64,000 nt of DNA from the NCBI RefSeq assembly GCF_015062615.1, contig NZ_SUUH01000001.1, forward strand, positions 470,366 through 534,365, written 5' to 3'. Shown in pieces: positions 1-8,488 of this stretch. Position 1 is the stretch's first letter. Every line of letters begins with the position of its first letter. Below the pieces are notes generated by a model, which worked only from the letters and a program-made list of their open reading frames with translations, ran no database searches and was not told where the DNA came from. This DNA is from Denitrobacterium detoxificans. GTDB taxonomy: Bacteria; Actinomycetota; Coriobacteriia; Coriobacteriales; Eggerthellaceae. The position numbers and the translations under genes were made by a program.

Positions 1-708
1 CTCGGCAGCCTGCTGAGCGGCAATGGCTTCGGCCTTTTCCTGAGCCTCCTGGCGGGCCGACTGGGCCTGAGAAAGCGCACGCTCAGCACGGGCGGCTTCG
101 CTTTCGGCCTGTTCGGTCTGCTCCTCCAGCTCGGCCTGGGTGGTTTCGAGCTCTTCCTTCATGGAAGTGAGCTTGGCCAATTCGTTGGCATTATGGTCGT
201 GCAGGCAATCGAGATAGTCGATATTGCGAATGAATTCCGAGAAATCCTCGCTAGAGAGGATCATCTCGATAAGTCCGCCACTCTCCTGCTGCAGGATGTA
301 CAGCACGCGAAAGGCATCGGCGCTGCGCTCTTCCTGTTCGGGAAGCTGATCGTTGATCTCGTCGATGCGCTGCTGGTTCTGTTCCATCTGCGCCTGAAGG
401 TCCTCGAGCTTCTGAATGGCGTTGTTGTATTCGTTGGCCGAAGACTCGACCTGCTTCTGCAGGTTCGAAAGGTTCTCGGCAGACGTATCCACGTCCGAAG
501 TGGCGGTATCGTCGGCGAAAGCGGCAGACGGCGTGGCGCCGGCTACGAGCGCGCATGAAACGAGAATGGAAAACGCGACGCGAGAGGCAGACTGGCCCGC
601 ATGCGCCGCTCGGCTGCGGCCGAACGAGAAACGCGAGGACACGCGATGGGCCGCTGACGCGGCCATACGCGCACTCGCGCATGGTTTGTCGTGCGTTTCT
701 GGTGTCAT
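1..708 (-). CDS. Secreted coiled-coil cell-wall protein, N-terminal part (PcsB / NlpC-P60-associated type), partial
   Basis: The frame is open to the window edge, so only the first 236 residues are seen. The ATG at 708 is preceded by GGAAAGG eight bases upstream; an alternative ATG lies at 666. An unusually long, basic N-region of about 40 residues leads to a hydrophobic stretch (VAFSILVSCALVAGA) and a signal-peptidase-like site, SAAFA before DDTATS. The mature part is almost entirely heptad-like coiled coil rich in Gln, Glu and Ala, with the segment LYILQQESGGLIEMILSSED in the middle. This pattern is typical of the PcsB/CwlO-type N-terminal domain, usually followed by an NlpC/P60 or CHAP peptidoglycan hydrolase domain. 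The catalytic part would lie left of the window, so the enzymatic role is inferred. Confidence 0.75.
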   Translation of the reverse strand, partial: MTPETHDKPCASARMAASAAHRVSSRFSFGRSRAAHAGQSASRVAFSILVSCALVAGATPSAAFADDTATSDVDTSAENLSNLQKQVESSANEYNNAIQKLEDLQAQMEQNQQRIDEINDQLPEQEERSADAFRVLYILQQESGGLIEMILSSEDFSEFIRNIDYLDCLHDHNANELAKLTSMKEELETTQAELEEQTEQAESEAARAERALSQAQSARQEAQEKAEAIAAQQAAE

Positions 709-1195
709 GTACCATGCCTTTCCGTGGCGACATTGTGCCACCACCTGCTCCACGGTAGAACGCAAAGCTCGGCCCATTATACCGAAGCGCATTTCACGCC
801 CCCAATCAACAGATTGGAAGCATGACGCCCCCGCAAGGGCAATACAGCAAGAATAACTACTTCACCTGGTAAAACACCCATGAAGGATGTATGTACTGCT
901 TATGAATGCCACATGTCCGATATCATAACGGCCTCCCAATGAGCAGGCATACAAAACGCATTGAATCGCCTAGCCCACAAGCAGCCCGAAAGCGCCAGAC
1001 GGAAACGCCCGCCAGGTAAACGTAGGTTACCGAAAACAAACAAACAGTCAACGGACCGCAAGAGAGCGACGTGGGGATTTCCGCGCATACATACAATGAT
1101 AGACAACGCTGGCCGTGAAGAAGGGGTTTCCACGAAGGACACGGCAGAATGAATGCCCGTCTTCGCCCCGGCTCACCCAAGAGGAAGGAAGAGGG
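709..1195. other. Intergenic region before the peptide precursor gene
   Basis: No credible gene is seen here. A TACAAT hexamer at 1092-1097 could be the -10 box of the peptide precursor promoter, but no convincing -35 box sits 16-18 bases upstream. The rest shows no strong repeat or hairpin. Confidence 0.4.
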
Positions 1196-1390
1196 ATGGA
1201 TTTCAAAGACCTCAGCCCGGAGCTGCGTGATAAGGCGAAGGCGTGCAAGAACCCCGAAGAGCTGCTGAAGCTGGCCAAGGAAGAAGGCTACGAGCTTTCC
1301 GACGCCGACCTCGACGGCATTTCGGGCGGCTGGTCGTGCGACTCCTTTGGCGAGCGCAGCGACTGCCACCTGAATCAGTGGTACGAATAA
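1196..1390 (+). CDS. Nif11-like leader RiPP precursor peptide (64 aa)
   Basis: A 64-residue peptide starting at the ATG at 1196, with a purine-rich ribosome site (GAGGAAGGAAGAGGG) just upstream. The leader is amphipathic and acidic/basic (DLSPELRDKAKACKNPEELLKL), then has the Nif11-type end ELSDADLDGISGG with a double-glycine cleavage site at residues 44-45. The remaining 19 residues would be the core, with two Cys, two Trp and three Ser. This organisation is characteristic of Nif11-like leader peptides, precursors of ribosomally made modified peptides. No radical SAM, LanM or cyclodehydratase gene and no C39-type exporter lies nearby, so any modifying enzyme must be elsewhere. It is followed by a strong terminator and appears monocistronic. 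Confidence 0.75.
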   Translation: MDFKDLSPELRDKAKACKNPEELLKLAKEEGYELSDADLDGISGGWSCDSFGERSDCHLNQWYE

Positions 1391-1424
1391 TCGCTTAACC
1401 ACGGGCACAATCCACATCATCTAG

Positions 1425-1457
1425 AACGCGCCGGCAGAGCTCTACTGCCGGCGCGTT
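1425..1457 (+). terminator. Strong hairpin terminator after the peptide precursor
   Basis: A perfect 13-bp inverted repeat (arms 1425-1437 and 1445-1457, AACGCGCCGGCAG) with a 7-base loop, followed by CGTCTTT. It lies 35 bases after the stop of the precursor gene and faces the end of the convergent metallopeptidase gene. Confidence 0.7.
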
Positions 1458-1503
1458 CGTCTTTAGCTGTCCAAAGACGAACGCAATTCCCCCACGAGCG
1501 CCA

Positions 1504-2058
1504 TTACGCCTTCAGCTTGTCACGCGCCGTGCGCCAATCGGGCAGGAACGTGTCCATGAGCTCATGGAATCGCGGGCCGTGGCTCGGCTCGAGCAGATGA
1601 CACAGCTCGTGCACCACCACGTACTCAAGGCACTCGGGAGGATACAGCGCCAAGCGCACGTTGATGCAGACGCGTCCCGTGGAGGGCTGGCAACTCCCCC
1701 ACCTACTTTTCATGTTGCGATACGCAAGCTTCTTCACACGAACGCCCATGAGGGGCTCCCATCGAGCCACCAGCTGCGGCACGAACGCACTCACTACCGC
1801 GCGCCACTCCCGCACTTCCTCGGGCGTTGCCAGCGCAGCCGTGGTCTGCGGAGACGTACGCAGCGCTTCCTGCTGTTGCACGATCCACGAACGCTTGGAT
1901 CGAATGAACTGCTCCACATGGGAAAACGGCATATGCATGGGAACGCTTGCCTGCACGTGGCCGTCGGGCGGCATCACGCGAATGCGCAGCGACTTCACGC
2001 GCTTACGAATGACGCGGACCTCGAATTCGTCCACGAATCGCAGGGTATCCTCTATCAC
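1504..2058 (-). CDS. YgjP-like zinc metallopeptidase family protein (DUF45)
   Basis: A 184-residue protein. The start is the GTG at 2058, which overlaps the TGA of rsmI (GTGA, 4-bp overlap), so the two genes are translationally coupled; longer in-frame starts would sit inside rsmI. The hallmark is HELCHLLEPSHGPRF near residues 148-162, a gluzincin-type HExxH zinc site with the downstream His expected for the YgjP/SprT-like group (COG1451). The segment SRWGSCQPSTGRVCINVRLALYPPE just before it is also typical. YgjP-type proteins are often found beside translation or nucleic-acid genes but their substrate is not established, so only the family is called. Confidence 0.85.
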   Translation of the reverse strand: MIEDTLRFVDEFEVRVIRKRVKSLRIRVMPPDGHVQASVPMHMPFSHVEQFIRSKRSWIVQQQEALRTSPQTTAALATPEEVREWRAVVSAFVPQLVARWEPLMGVRVKKLAYRNMKSRWGSCQPSTGRVCINVRLALYPPECLEYVVVHELCHLLEPSHGPRFHELMDTFLPDWRTARDKLKA

Positions 2059-2912
2059 GCACCCGCCTCCAAAACGATGGCGTATGCTTCGTTGCGCTTC
2101 AGGCCATACTCGCTCTGCAGGGCCTTCGTGATGTCCTTTCGCGTGTGCGTGCCTTCGGCAAGCAGCTCGGCAGCCCGGCTCGCCGCATCCTGCGCCGCAT
2201 TGGCATGGACATCCGCACGCTCCTCGTCGTTGGGGGCATCGATGACGATGACGCACTCTCCGCGCATCTCTCCCGCTTCCGTACGACGCAAAATTTCCTG
2301 CGCCACCTGGGGCGCAATGTCGACGAACACCTCTTCATGGGCTTTCGTGAGCTCGCGGCACAGGGCAACGCGACGATGCGGAAAGGCATGCGCGATGGCC
2401 TGCAGCGCCTCACCCGCGCGACGGGGACTTTCGTAGAACAGCAGCACCGCGTCGAGGGCGGCAAGACCCTGGAGCACGCGTTCGCGCTCGCCTTCCTTAC
2501 GCGGGAAGAACCCGCCGAAGTAGAAACGTGGGCACGTAAAACCGCTGGCCACGTAGGCCGTGGCAACCGCAGTGCCACCAGGAAGCACCTCTACGGGGGC
2601 GCCAGCCTCGCGAGCGGCGGCGATAAGACGCTGACCAGGGTCAGAAACCCCGGGCATGCCCGCATCGCTGCAATACGCAACCGTCTCGCCCGCCAGGACG
2701 CGCTCGAGCACTTCGCCAGCGCGCGCCTGGATACTCGCCTCGTCGCAGCGCTGCACGCTCGTGTGAATGTCGAAGAGGGAAAGCAGCTTGCCCGTAACGC
2801 GCGTATCTTCCGCATACACCACCGAGGCGGCGCGCAGCGCATCGAGGGACCGCTGCGTCATGTCACCAAGATTGCCCAACGGCGTGGGACAAATGTAGAG
2901 AACGCCCGACAT
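2055..2912 (-). CDS. rsmI: 16S rRNA (cytidine1402-2'-O)-methyltransferase RsmI
   Basis: 285 residues, the normal length for RsmI, which uses SAM to 2'-O-methylate C1402 in the ribosomal P site. The N-terminus contains ICPTPLGNLGD and AEDTRVTGKLL. These are followed by the glycine-rich SDAGMPGVSDPG loop, the ATAYVASGF segment and the FFPRK motif, all diagnostic of the tetrapyrrole-methylase-fold RsmI family. LTKAHEEV marks the C-terminal half. It is the first gene of a two-gene unit with the metallopeptidase. Confidence 0.93.
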   Translation of the reverse strand: MSGVLYICPTPLGNLGDMTQRSLDALRAASVVYAEDTRVTGKLLSLFDIHTSVQRCDEASIQARAGEVLERVLAGETVAYCSDAGMPGVSDPGQRLIAAAREAGAPVEVLPGGTAVATAYVASGFTCPRFYFGGFFPRKEGERERVLQGLAALDAVLLFYESPRRAGEALQAIAHAFPHRRVALCRELTKAHEEVFVDIAPQVAQEILRRTEAGEMRGECVIVIDAPNDEERADVHANAAQDAASRAAELLAEGTHTRKDITKALQSEYGLKRNEAYAIVLEAGA

Positions 2913-3041
2913 GCGCCAACCCCTTCAATCGTTCTTCATAGTGGCTAGCAGCATACACCATGGCGCACGCACACCGCCCGCAACGATAACGAGAATCGCA
3001 CCACGCGCACATGCGCATGGCGCGATAAGCCTAAACGCACC

Positions 3042-3070
3042 GAGAGCCCACTCACGAAGAGCGGGCTCTC
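3042..3070 (-). terminator. Hairpin terminator after the flavoprotein gene
   Basis: Inverted repeat GAGAGCCC (3042-3049) / GGGCTCTC (3063-3070). It extends inward by a further 3-bp pairing, 40 bases downstream of the flavoprotein stop on the minus strand. It separates that gene from the rsmI promoter area. Confidence 0.5.
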
Positions 3071-3109
3071 TTGAAGGGAGGGATATGGTTGAGCGCTATG
3101 GGAGGGAGA

Positions 3110-5086
3110 TTATTCGCTCAGCCACTTCATGTTGTCGGCGACGGTTTCGCCACCGGCGCGATACTCATGGCAGTTATTGCAGCTCATGGCATTACCGCCA
3201 AGCTGAGTGTCGGTGTAGTCGGTGCTGGAGCCATGGATCGGGTTGTACTTATCCCACAAGCCCAACGCCTCGGCTTCGGTACGGGCATCCTCGCCCACGG
3301 CGTTGCCCTCGCCATAGGCAAACAGATCGGGAGCATTGCCATCTACGATGGGAGCCTCGCCGATGGTGCCGTTCACGGCGCTTTCCGCGGCCACAAAGCC
3401 AAACGTGATGGCACGGCCAATGGACGTACCGGGAATATGACGCGGATAATTGCCCGCAAAGAAGCTACCAGATGCATTACCGCAGGCAAACAAGCCCGGA
3501 ATGGGAGCATCGTTGACATCGAGCACGCTGCAGTTGCCATCGATGCACAGACCGCCCGTGGTGGCCAGAACGTTGCTGTTCGTAGTAAAGGCATAGAGCT
3601 TGCCACCGGTAAACGGAGCCGTCTGCGTAAGATCGCGATCGAAGTCCTCGTCACGGCCGTTCGCGAAGAAACCGGCATAACGCTCGAGCGTGGCCTTCAG
3701 GCCCTCGGGGTCGATACCGCACGCCTTGGCCAGTTCCTCGGCCGTGTCGGCCTCGTACAGCCATCCCTTGCTCTTGAATTCCTCGAAACCGCCGTTCTCC
3801 AGGCCCTCGCTCATGCCATCGTCGAAGATGTACCAGCAGTTCTTGCCGTATGCGGGCTGCGCGTTCTGCGCGTTGGAAACCACCTGGAACGGACCATCTT
3901 CGCGCACGAAGCGCTGGCCGCGGCCATTCACCAGAATGCCCAGGTAGACAGCATTCCACGTGCGGAAGTCAGCGAAGCTGGAAGGAGTGCCCCAGCGGAA
4001 GTTCATAACGGGATGCGGAATGGGGTCCATCTGAGCGCCCACGGCAAGGCCCATCATATGGCCATCGCCCGTGGTGCCCCAACAGGGATTCCACCAGCTG
4101 GAGTTCGCGTAATCCTCGGGGCGCGTCCAGGCTTCCATCATCTCGGGATTAGCATCGTAGCCACCCGTTGCCAGGATAACGCCCTGAGAGGCATTGGCGC
4201 GGAAGTAGCCGTTGTCATCACGCGCGATAACGCCCGTCACGCGGCCATCGCTATCGCGTTCAAGCTTCACGGCGGGCGTGCTGAAACGCATGTCGATGTT
4301 GTTGGGATACGCATTCTTGGCAATGTCCTGCATTTCCAGGCACACGTAGATGCCGGAAAGGCCACTGCGCACAGAAGCGCTCTGGGGCAGCGCAGGACTG
4401 TCGTAGAAACCCAGCTCGCTGGGAATGAACTGCGTCATAGCCGGGAAGCCATTCGTAGCCGGCGCCTCGGCGACCGGGGTGATAACGAAGCCATTGGCGC
4501 CCTTGTTCAGCATTTCCTGCCAGAAGTCGGTAGCCTCGCCGGAGCGCTCCACGTAGGTACGCGGGGCGTCGGGGCGAATGCGGTAATACGCCGAACGATA
4601 GATCTCGTCGAGCAGCACGGCGCGATCGATCTGCGTGCCAGCTTCCTTCTGCACCTTGGCATCCACGGCACCAAAGCACTCGAAGCAACCGCGACCACGC
4701 GTCATCTTTTCCAGCAGCAGGACCTTGGCGCCCATGTCGGCTGCCTTCAGGGCAGCAATGAGACCGCCCACGCCAGCGCCCACGACAACGACGTCGAAGT
4801 TCTCGTCGCGCTTGATGGCGCTTGCGTCCACGTTGGACTCGAACGCGACCGGACCACGGGGGCCAGGGCAGGTGGCCTTGCGCGCGGGCATGAGGTTCAC
4901 GCCGTCGGAATAGATGTTCTGGTAATCGCCTGCGGCGCTACCCGAGGCAGTCGAGGCAGCCTTTTCCGCCGACTTGCTCTTCGCCGCGCCACCCGAGCAA
5001 CCGGTGATGGCGGCAGCGCCCATGGCCATGGCGCCCAGCGCCGCGGCGCCAACGAAGTTCCTACGACTGACGTTTCTCTCTGACAT
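3110..5086 (-). CDS. Tat-exported flavoprotein reductase (fumarate/urocanate reductase-like) with a C-terminal haem c motif
   Basis: 658 residues starting at the ATG at 5086 behind GGAGGGGAATCCCAT. The N-terminus has a twin-arginine motif (SRRNFVGA), a hydrophobic stretch and a lipobox-like ITGC, so it is probably exported folded and lipid-anchored. The FAD Rossmann fingerprint VVVVGAGVGGLIAALKAADMG lies near residue 100. The C-terminal FAD loop GLFACGNASGSFFAGNYPRHIPGTSIGRA completes the FAD_binding_2 (succinate dehydrogenase/fumarate reductase flavoprotein) layout. Unusually, the last residues carry CNNCH (636-640), a single c-type haem site. Electrons could therefore reach the flavin without a separate cytochrome gene, and none is adjacent. 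It diverges from a TetR gene. The substrate cannot be told from sequence. Confidence 0.88.
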   Translation of the reverse strand: MSERNVSRRNFVGAAALGAMAMGAAAITGCSGGAAKSKSAEKAASTASGSAAGDYQNIYSDGVNLMPARKATCPGPRGPVAFESNVDASAIKRDENFDVVVVGAGVGGLIAALKAADMGAKVLLLEKMTRGRGCFECFGAVDAKVQKEAGTQIDRAVLLDEIYRSAYYRIRPDAPRTYVERSGEATDFWQEMLNKGANGFVITPVAEAPATNGFPAMTQFIPSELGFYDSPALPQSASVRSGLSGIYVCLEMQDIAKNAYPNNIDMRFSTPAVKLERDSDGRVTGVIARDDNGYFRANASQGVILATGGYDANPEMMEAWTRPEDYANSSWWNPCWGTTGDGHMMGLAVGAQMDPIPHPVMNFRWGTPSSFADFRTWNAVYLGILVNGRGQRFVREDGPFQVVSNAQNAQPAYGKNCWYIFDDGMSEGLENGGFEEFKSKGWLYEADTAEELAKACGIDPEGLKATLERYAGFFANGRDEDFDRDLTQTAPFTGGKLYAFTTNSNVLATTGGLCIDGNCSVLDVNDAPIPGLFACGNASGSFFAGNYPRHIPGTSIGRAITFGFVAAESAVNGTIGEAPIVDGNAPDLFAYGEGNAVGEDARTEAEALGLWDKYNPIHGSSTDYTDTQLGGNAMSCNNCHEYRAGGETVADNMKWLSE

Positions 5087-5124
5087 ATGGGATTCCCCTC
5101 CTTGTTTCTTTTACGGTTCCCCAC

Positions 5125-5170
5125 GAAGTATACGCTGTATACTTCACGCAGAGTGTACGCTGTATACCTC
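5125..5170. promoter_or_regulatory. Tandem palindromic operators between the flavoprotein and TetR genes
   Basis: Two near-identical 15-mers, GTATACGCTGTATAC (5128-5142) and GTGTACGCTGTATAC (5153-5167), start 25 bp apart. The first is the centre of a perfect inverted repeat with 9-bp arms and a GCT spacer (5125-5145). The site lies in the divergent spacer and would overlap promoters on both sides, as expected for a TetR repressor controlling itself and the reductase. Confidence 0.7.
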
Positions 5171-5223
5171 TAAGATGCAATACAATTCTTCCTTGCAAAA
5201 CGTCATCGCGGAAAGAGTTAGCC

Positions 5224-5868
5224 TTGAAATCCTCCCCACAAGCACAGCAACTGAGCCGAGAGAGCATTGCGCAAGCGGCGTTGCGCCTTGCCGACCACGT
5301 AGGAATCGAAAACGTATCCATGCGCAAGCTCGCAGCAGAACTCGGCGTAACCGCCATGGCCCTCTACCGGTACTACGGCTCCGTCGACGAAATCCAGGTC
5401 GCAGCACTGGCTTTGGCCTTCACCGAAGTAGACACGCACCCCATCCCCGGAGAGCTCTGGAGCGACACCATCCGCCGCACGACGAGCTCGATTCGGGAGA
5501 TGTACTTGAATCATTCCACGGCGCACCTTCACACCGTAGAGTCGACGGGTGCGGATCCGGGCATGGAAGAGCACACCCAGCGCGTGTACAAGCTGCATGA
5601 AGAACAAGGCATTCCCGCCCCCATCCTGCGCAAGGCGTGGCGCATCATCGACGCCTACTTGGGCGGCTTCATCCTGGGAGAAACCGATGAACTGCAACAT
5701 CGCAGCAGGTTCCCCCACGAGGAAACCGCCGAAACGTGGAGGGAAACCGCCGCAGGGGCCTATTCCGAGGAAACGTTTCACGACGGCATCGAAATCATCA
5801 TTGCCGGCATTCGCGCCATGGCCGAACCCGACCCCTGCGATTGGCACACGCCGGAAGACCCACGGTAA
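5224..5868 (+). CDS. TetR/AcrR family transcriptional regulator
   Basis: 214 residues. The start codon is TTG at 5224, behind GGAAAGAG. The N-terminal helix-turn-helix reads SIAQAALRLADHVGIENVSMRKLAAELGVTAMALYRYYGSVDEI, the classical TetR DNA-binding domain. The C-terminal half is the helical ligand-binding region and contains no obvious family-specific motif. The gene diverges from the haem-tailed flavoprotein, and the spacer carries two copies of a palindrome that fits TetR dimer binding. It is therefore the likely repressor of that reductase, possibly induced by its substrate. Confidence 0.9.
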   Translation: MKSSPQAQQLSRESIAQAALRLADHVGIENVSMRKLAAELGVTAMALYRYYGSVDEIQVAALALAFTEVDTHPIPGELWSDTIRRTTSSIREMYLNHSTAHLHTVESTGADPGMEEHTQRVYKLHEEQGIPAPILRKAWRIIDAYLGGFILGETDELQHRSRFPHEETAETWRETAAGAYSEETFHDGIEIIIAGIRAMAEPDPCDWHTPEDPR

Positions 5869-5959
5869 CGACAGCGAGTACGCGTACGCGCAGGACCGAG
5901 TGTCCTTCCATTAGGCAACGCACCATCCCTTCCCCATAAGGGCATGCCATAATAGCCCC

Positions 5960-8467
5960 ATGGAACGAAGCAGAAAACATACGCCCGCACCCGACCACAT
6001 TTCCGTGCGCGGGGCGCGCGTACACAACTTGAAAAACGTCGACGTGGACATCCCCCTGGGATGCTCCGTTGGCATCGCAGGCGTTTCCGGCAGCGGTAAA
6101 TCATCGCTCGCCCTGGGCGTGCTCTACGCCGAAGGGTCGCGCCGCTACCTCGACGCCCTTTCCACCTACACGCGGCGCCGCATATCCCAAAAGACGCACG
6201 CAGCCGTCGACGAGGTCCGTCACGTCCCCGCGGCTCTGGCACTGCGCCAGCGTCCGGGCATCCCCGACGTGCGCTCCACCTTCGGCACATCCACCGAATT
6301 GCTGAACTACCTGCGCCTGGCATTCTCGCGCCTGGGAAACCACGTATGCCCCAACGGGCATGTCACGCCGCCCTCGCTCAACGTTGCGCTCGAGCAGCCA
6401 ATCACCTGCCCCACCTGCGGCGTGGAATTCTACGGCCCCGGGGCGGAAGACCTTGCGTTCAATTCAACGGGCGCCTGCCCCACCTGTTCGGGAACGGGCG
6501 TCGTGCGCACCGTGGACGTATCCACGCTCGTACCCGACGAAACGAAGACAATCGACGAAGGCGCGGTGGTTGTCTGGGGCAGCCTCATGTGGTCGCTCAT
6601 GAAAGACGTCTGCCGCGAAATGGGCGTGCGCACCAACGTGCCCTTCTGCGAGCTTACCGAAGAAGAGCGCGACATCGTGTATCACGGGCCGGCGGAGAAA
6701 AAGCACCTGCTGTACTACAACGAGAAATCGGGCACTGCAGGCGAAATGGACTTCACGTATTTCAACGCCATATACACCGTGGAAAACGCGCTTTCGAAGG
6801 TAAAGGACGAAAAGGGCCTGAAGCGCGTGGCGAAGTTCCTCACCGAAGGCCCCTGCCCCGACTGCAAGGGCACGCGCCTTTCCGCCGCGGCACGCGCCCC
6901 GAAGCTCTGCGGCCTGGGCCTGGACGAGGCAACCGCCCTCACGCTCGACGAACTTTCCGATTGGCTTGCCACCATACCAGCAGCAATGCCCCAGAACATG
7001 CGACCCATGGCCGAATCCATCCTGGCCGGCATGAACGAGCCCATCGAACGCCTTGGGCAATTGGGGCTTGGCTACGTTTCCCTCGACCGCGCCTCGTCTA
7101 CGCTTTCCACAGGCGAACGCCAGCGCGTGCAGCTCACGCGCGCCGTGCGCAACCGCACCAACGGCGTGCTCTACGTGCTCGACGAGCCCTCCATCGGGCT
7201 GCATCCCTCCAACGTAGAAGGCCTGCTCGGCGTGGTAGACGACCTCATCGCCGACGGGAACTCCGTCATCCTCGTCGACCATGACGTACGCGTGCTGCGC
7301 GAATGCGATCACCTCATCGAGATTGGACCCGAATCGGGCGCCAAGGGAGGAAACGTCATCGCTCAGGGCACGGTGGACGAAGTCGCCGCTGCGCCTGCTT
7401 CCCGCATTGGCGCATTCCTGGCAGGCACGCGCGAAGTTAGGCGCAAGGCAGCCCCCTCCAGCGCCGATATCTTCGAACATGGAGCCATTCACCTGGAAAC
7501 TGACGCAATCCATACCGTGAAGCCGCTTTCTGTTGACTTCCCCATGGGACGCCTTACCGCTATAACGGGCGTTTCGGGATCGGGCAAAACGACGCTTGTT
7601 CTGGAAAGCCTCGTTCCCGCCCTAAAGGCACTCATCGATGGCGCGAAGATGCCATCCCATGTGCTCGATGTCACCGCAGAGGGCATTAGGCGGGCGAACC
7701 TCATCGACGCCACGCCCATCGGCGTGAACATACGCTCCACCGTGGGAACGTATTCCGGGGTACATGACACGCTTCGACGCGCCTACGCCGCTACGCCCGC
7801 AGCGAAGGCACGTGGCCTGAAGGCGGGCGCATTCTCATACAACACGGGCGCGCTTCGCTGCCCCACCTGCGACGGAACGGGAACGATTTCCCTTGACGTG
7901 CAGTTCCTACCCGACGTGGACATCCAATGTCCCGATTGCCGGGGCAGCCGCTACGCCCCGGCAGCCAGGGAAATCCCCCTAAGCGAACAGGGCGGCCCCA
8001 GTCTCCCCGACCTTATGGCGCTTTCCGTTGACGAAGCCATCGAGGTGCTCTCCGGCATGCCCGGCGTAAAGAAGGCGCTGCAGAAATTGCAGGTCTTACA
8101 CGACCTGGGCCTGGGATATCTCACCATCGGCGAATCGACGCCCGCGCTCTCGGGCGGCGAGGCGCAGCGCCTGAAGCTTGCAAGCGAGATGGGCAAGACC
8201 CAGTCGGACGCGCTCTTCGTATTCGACGAGCCCACCATCGGCCTGCACCCCCTGGACATAGAAGTGCTGCTTGACGTGCTGCAGCAGCTGCTCGACGCAG
8301 GGGCGACGGTGGTGGTGATCGAGCACGACCTCGACATCATCGCCAATGCCGATTACGTTATCGACCTTGGTCCGGGCGGAGGCGACGCGGGCGGTACCAT
8401 CGTAGCCACGGGCACGCCCGAGCAGATCGCCAACACGCCCGAAAGCATCACGGGCAAGTACCTCTAG
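5960..8467 (+). CDS. UvrA2-like excinuclease ABC subunit A paralogue (class II, no UvrB-binding domain)
   Basis: 835 residues, about 100 shorter than housekeeping UvrA. Two ABC cassettes are visible: Walker A GVSGSGKSS near residue 41 and GVSGSGKTT near residue 536, each with its signature (STGERQR, LSGGEAQR) and Walker B (VLDEPSIGLHP, VFDEPTIGLHP). Between the first Walker A and the FNSTGACPTCSGTG block only about 45 residues remain where UvrA1 carries its UvrB-binding region, so this domain is absent. The second zinc module CPTCDGTG...CPDC is present. Class II UvrA proteins are linked to drug or DNA-damage tolerance rather than standard repair. The only upstream signal is CATAAT seven bases before the ATG and there is no ribosome site, so the mRNA may be leaderless. 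Confidence 0.85.
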   Translation: MERSRKHTPAPDHISVRGARVHNLKNVDVDIPLGCSVGIAGVSGSGKSSLALGVLYAEGSRRYLDALSTYTRRRISQKTHAAVDEVRHVPAALALRQRPGIPDVRSTFGTSTELLNYLRLAFSRLGNHVCPNGHVTPPSLNVALEQPITCPTCGVEFYGPGAEDLAFNSTGACPTCSGTGVVRTVDVSTLVPDETKTIDEGAVVVWGSLMWSLMKDVCREMGVRTNVPFCELTEEERDIVYHGPAEKKHLLYYNEKSGTAGEMDFTYFNAIYTVENALSKVKDEKGLKRVAKFLTEGPCPDCKGTRLSAAARAPKLCGLGLDEATALTLDELSDWLATIPAAMPQNMRPMAESILAGMNEPIERLGQLGLGYVSLDRASSTLSTGERQRVQLTRAVRNRTNGVLYVLDEPSIGLHPSNVEGLLGVVDDLIADGNSVILVDHDVRVLRECDHLIEIGPESGAKGGNVIAQGTVDEVAAAPASRIGAFLAGTREVRRKAAPSSADIFEHGAIHLETDAIHTVKPLSVDFPMGRLTAITGVSGSGKTTLVLESLVPALKALIDGAKMPSHVLDVTAEGIRRANLIDATPIGVNIRSTVGTYSGVHDTLRRAYAATPAAKARGLKAGAFSYNTGALRCPTCDGTGTISLDVQFLPDVDIQCPDCRGSRYAPAAREIPLSEQGGPSLPDLMALSVDEAIEVLSGMPGVKKALQKLQVLHDLGLGYLTIGESTPALSGGEAQRLKLASEMGKTQSDALFVFDEPTIGLHPLDIEVLLDVLQQLLDAGATVVVIEHDLDIIANADYVIDLGPGGGDAGGTIVATGTPEQIANTPESITGKYL

Positions 8468-8488
8468 AAGAACATGCAAGGTGGAATC

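Noticed and set aside
961..1152. A 63-codon basic open frame before the peptide precursor
   Set aside because: No ribosome site and no known motif; overlaps the likely promoter region.
3071..5083. A 670-codon open frame on the plus strand
   Set aside because: It is exactly antisense to the flavoprotein gene, has no ribosome site and no recognisable domain; GC-rich codon bias opens the opposite frame.
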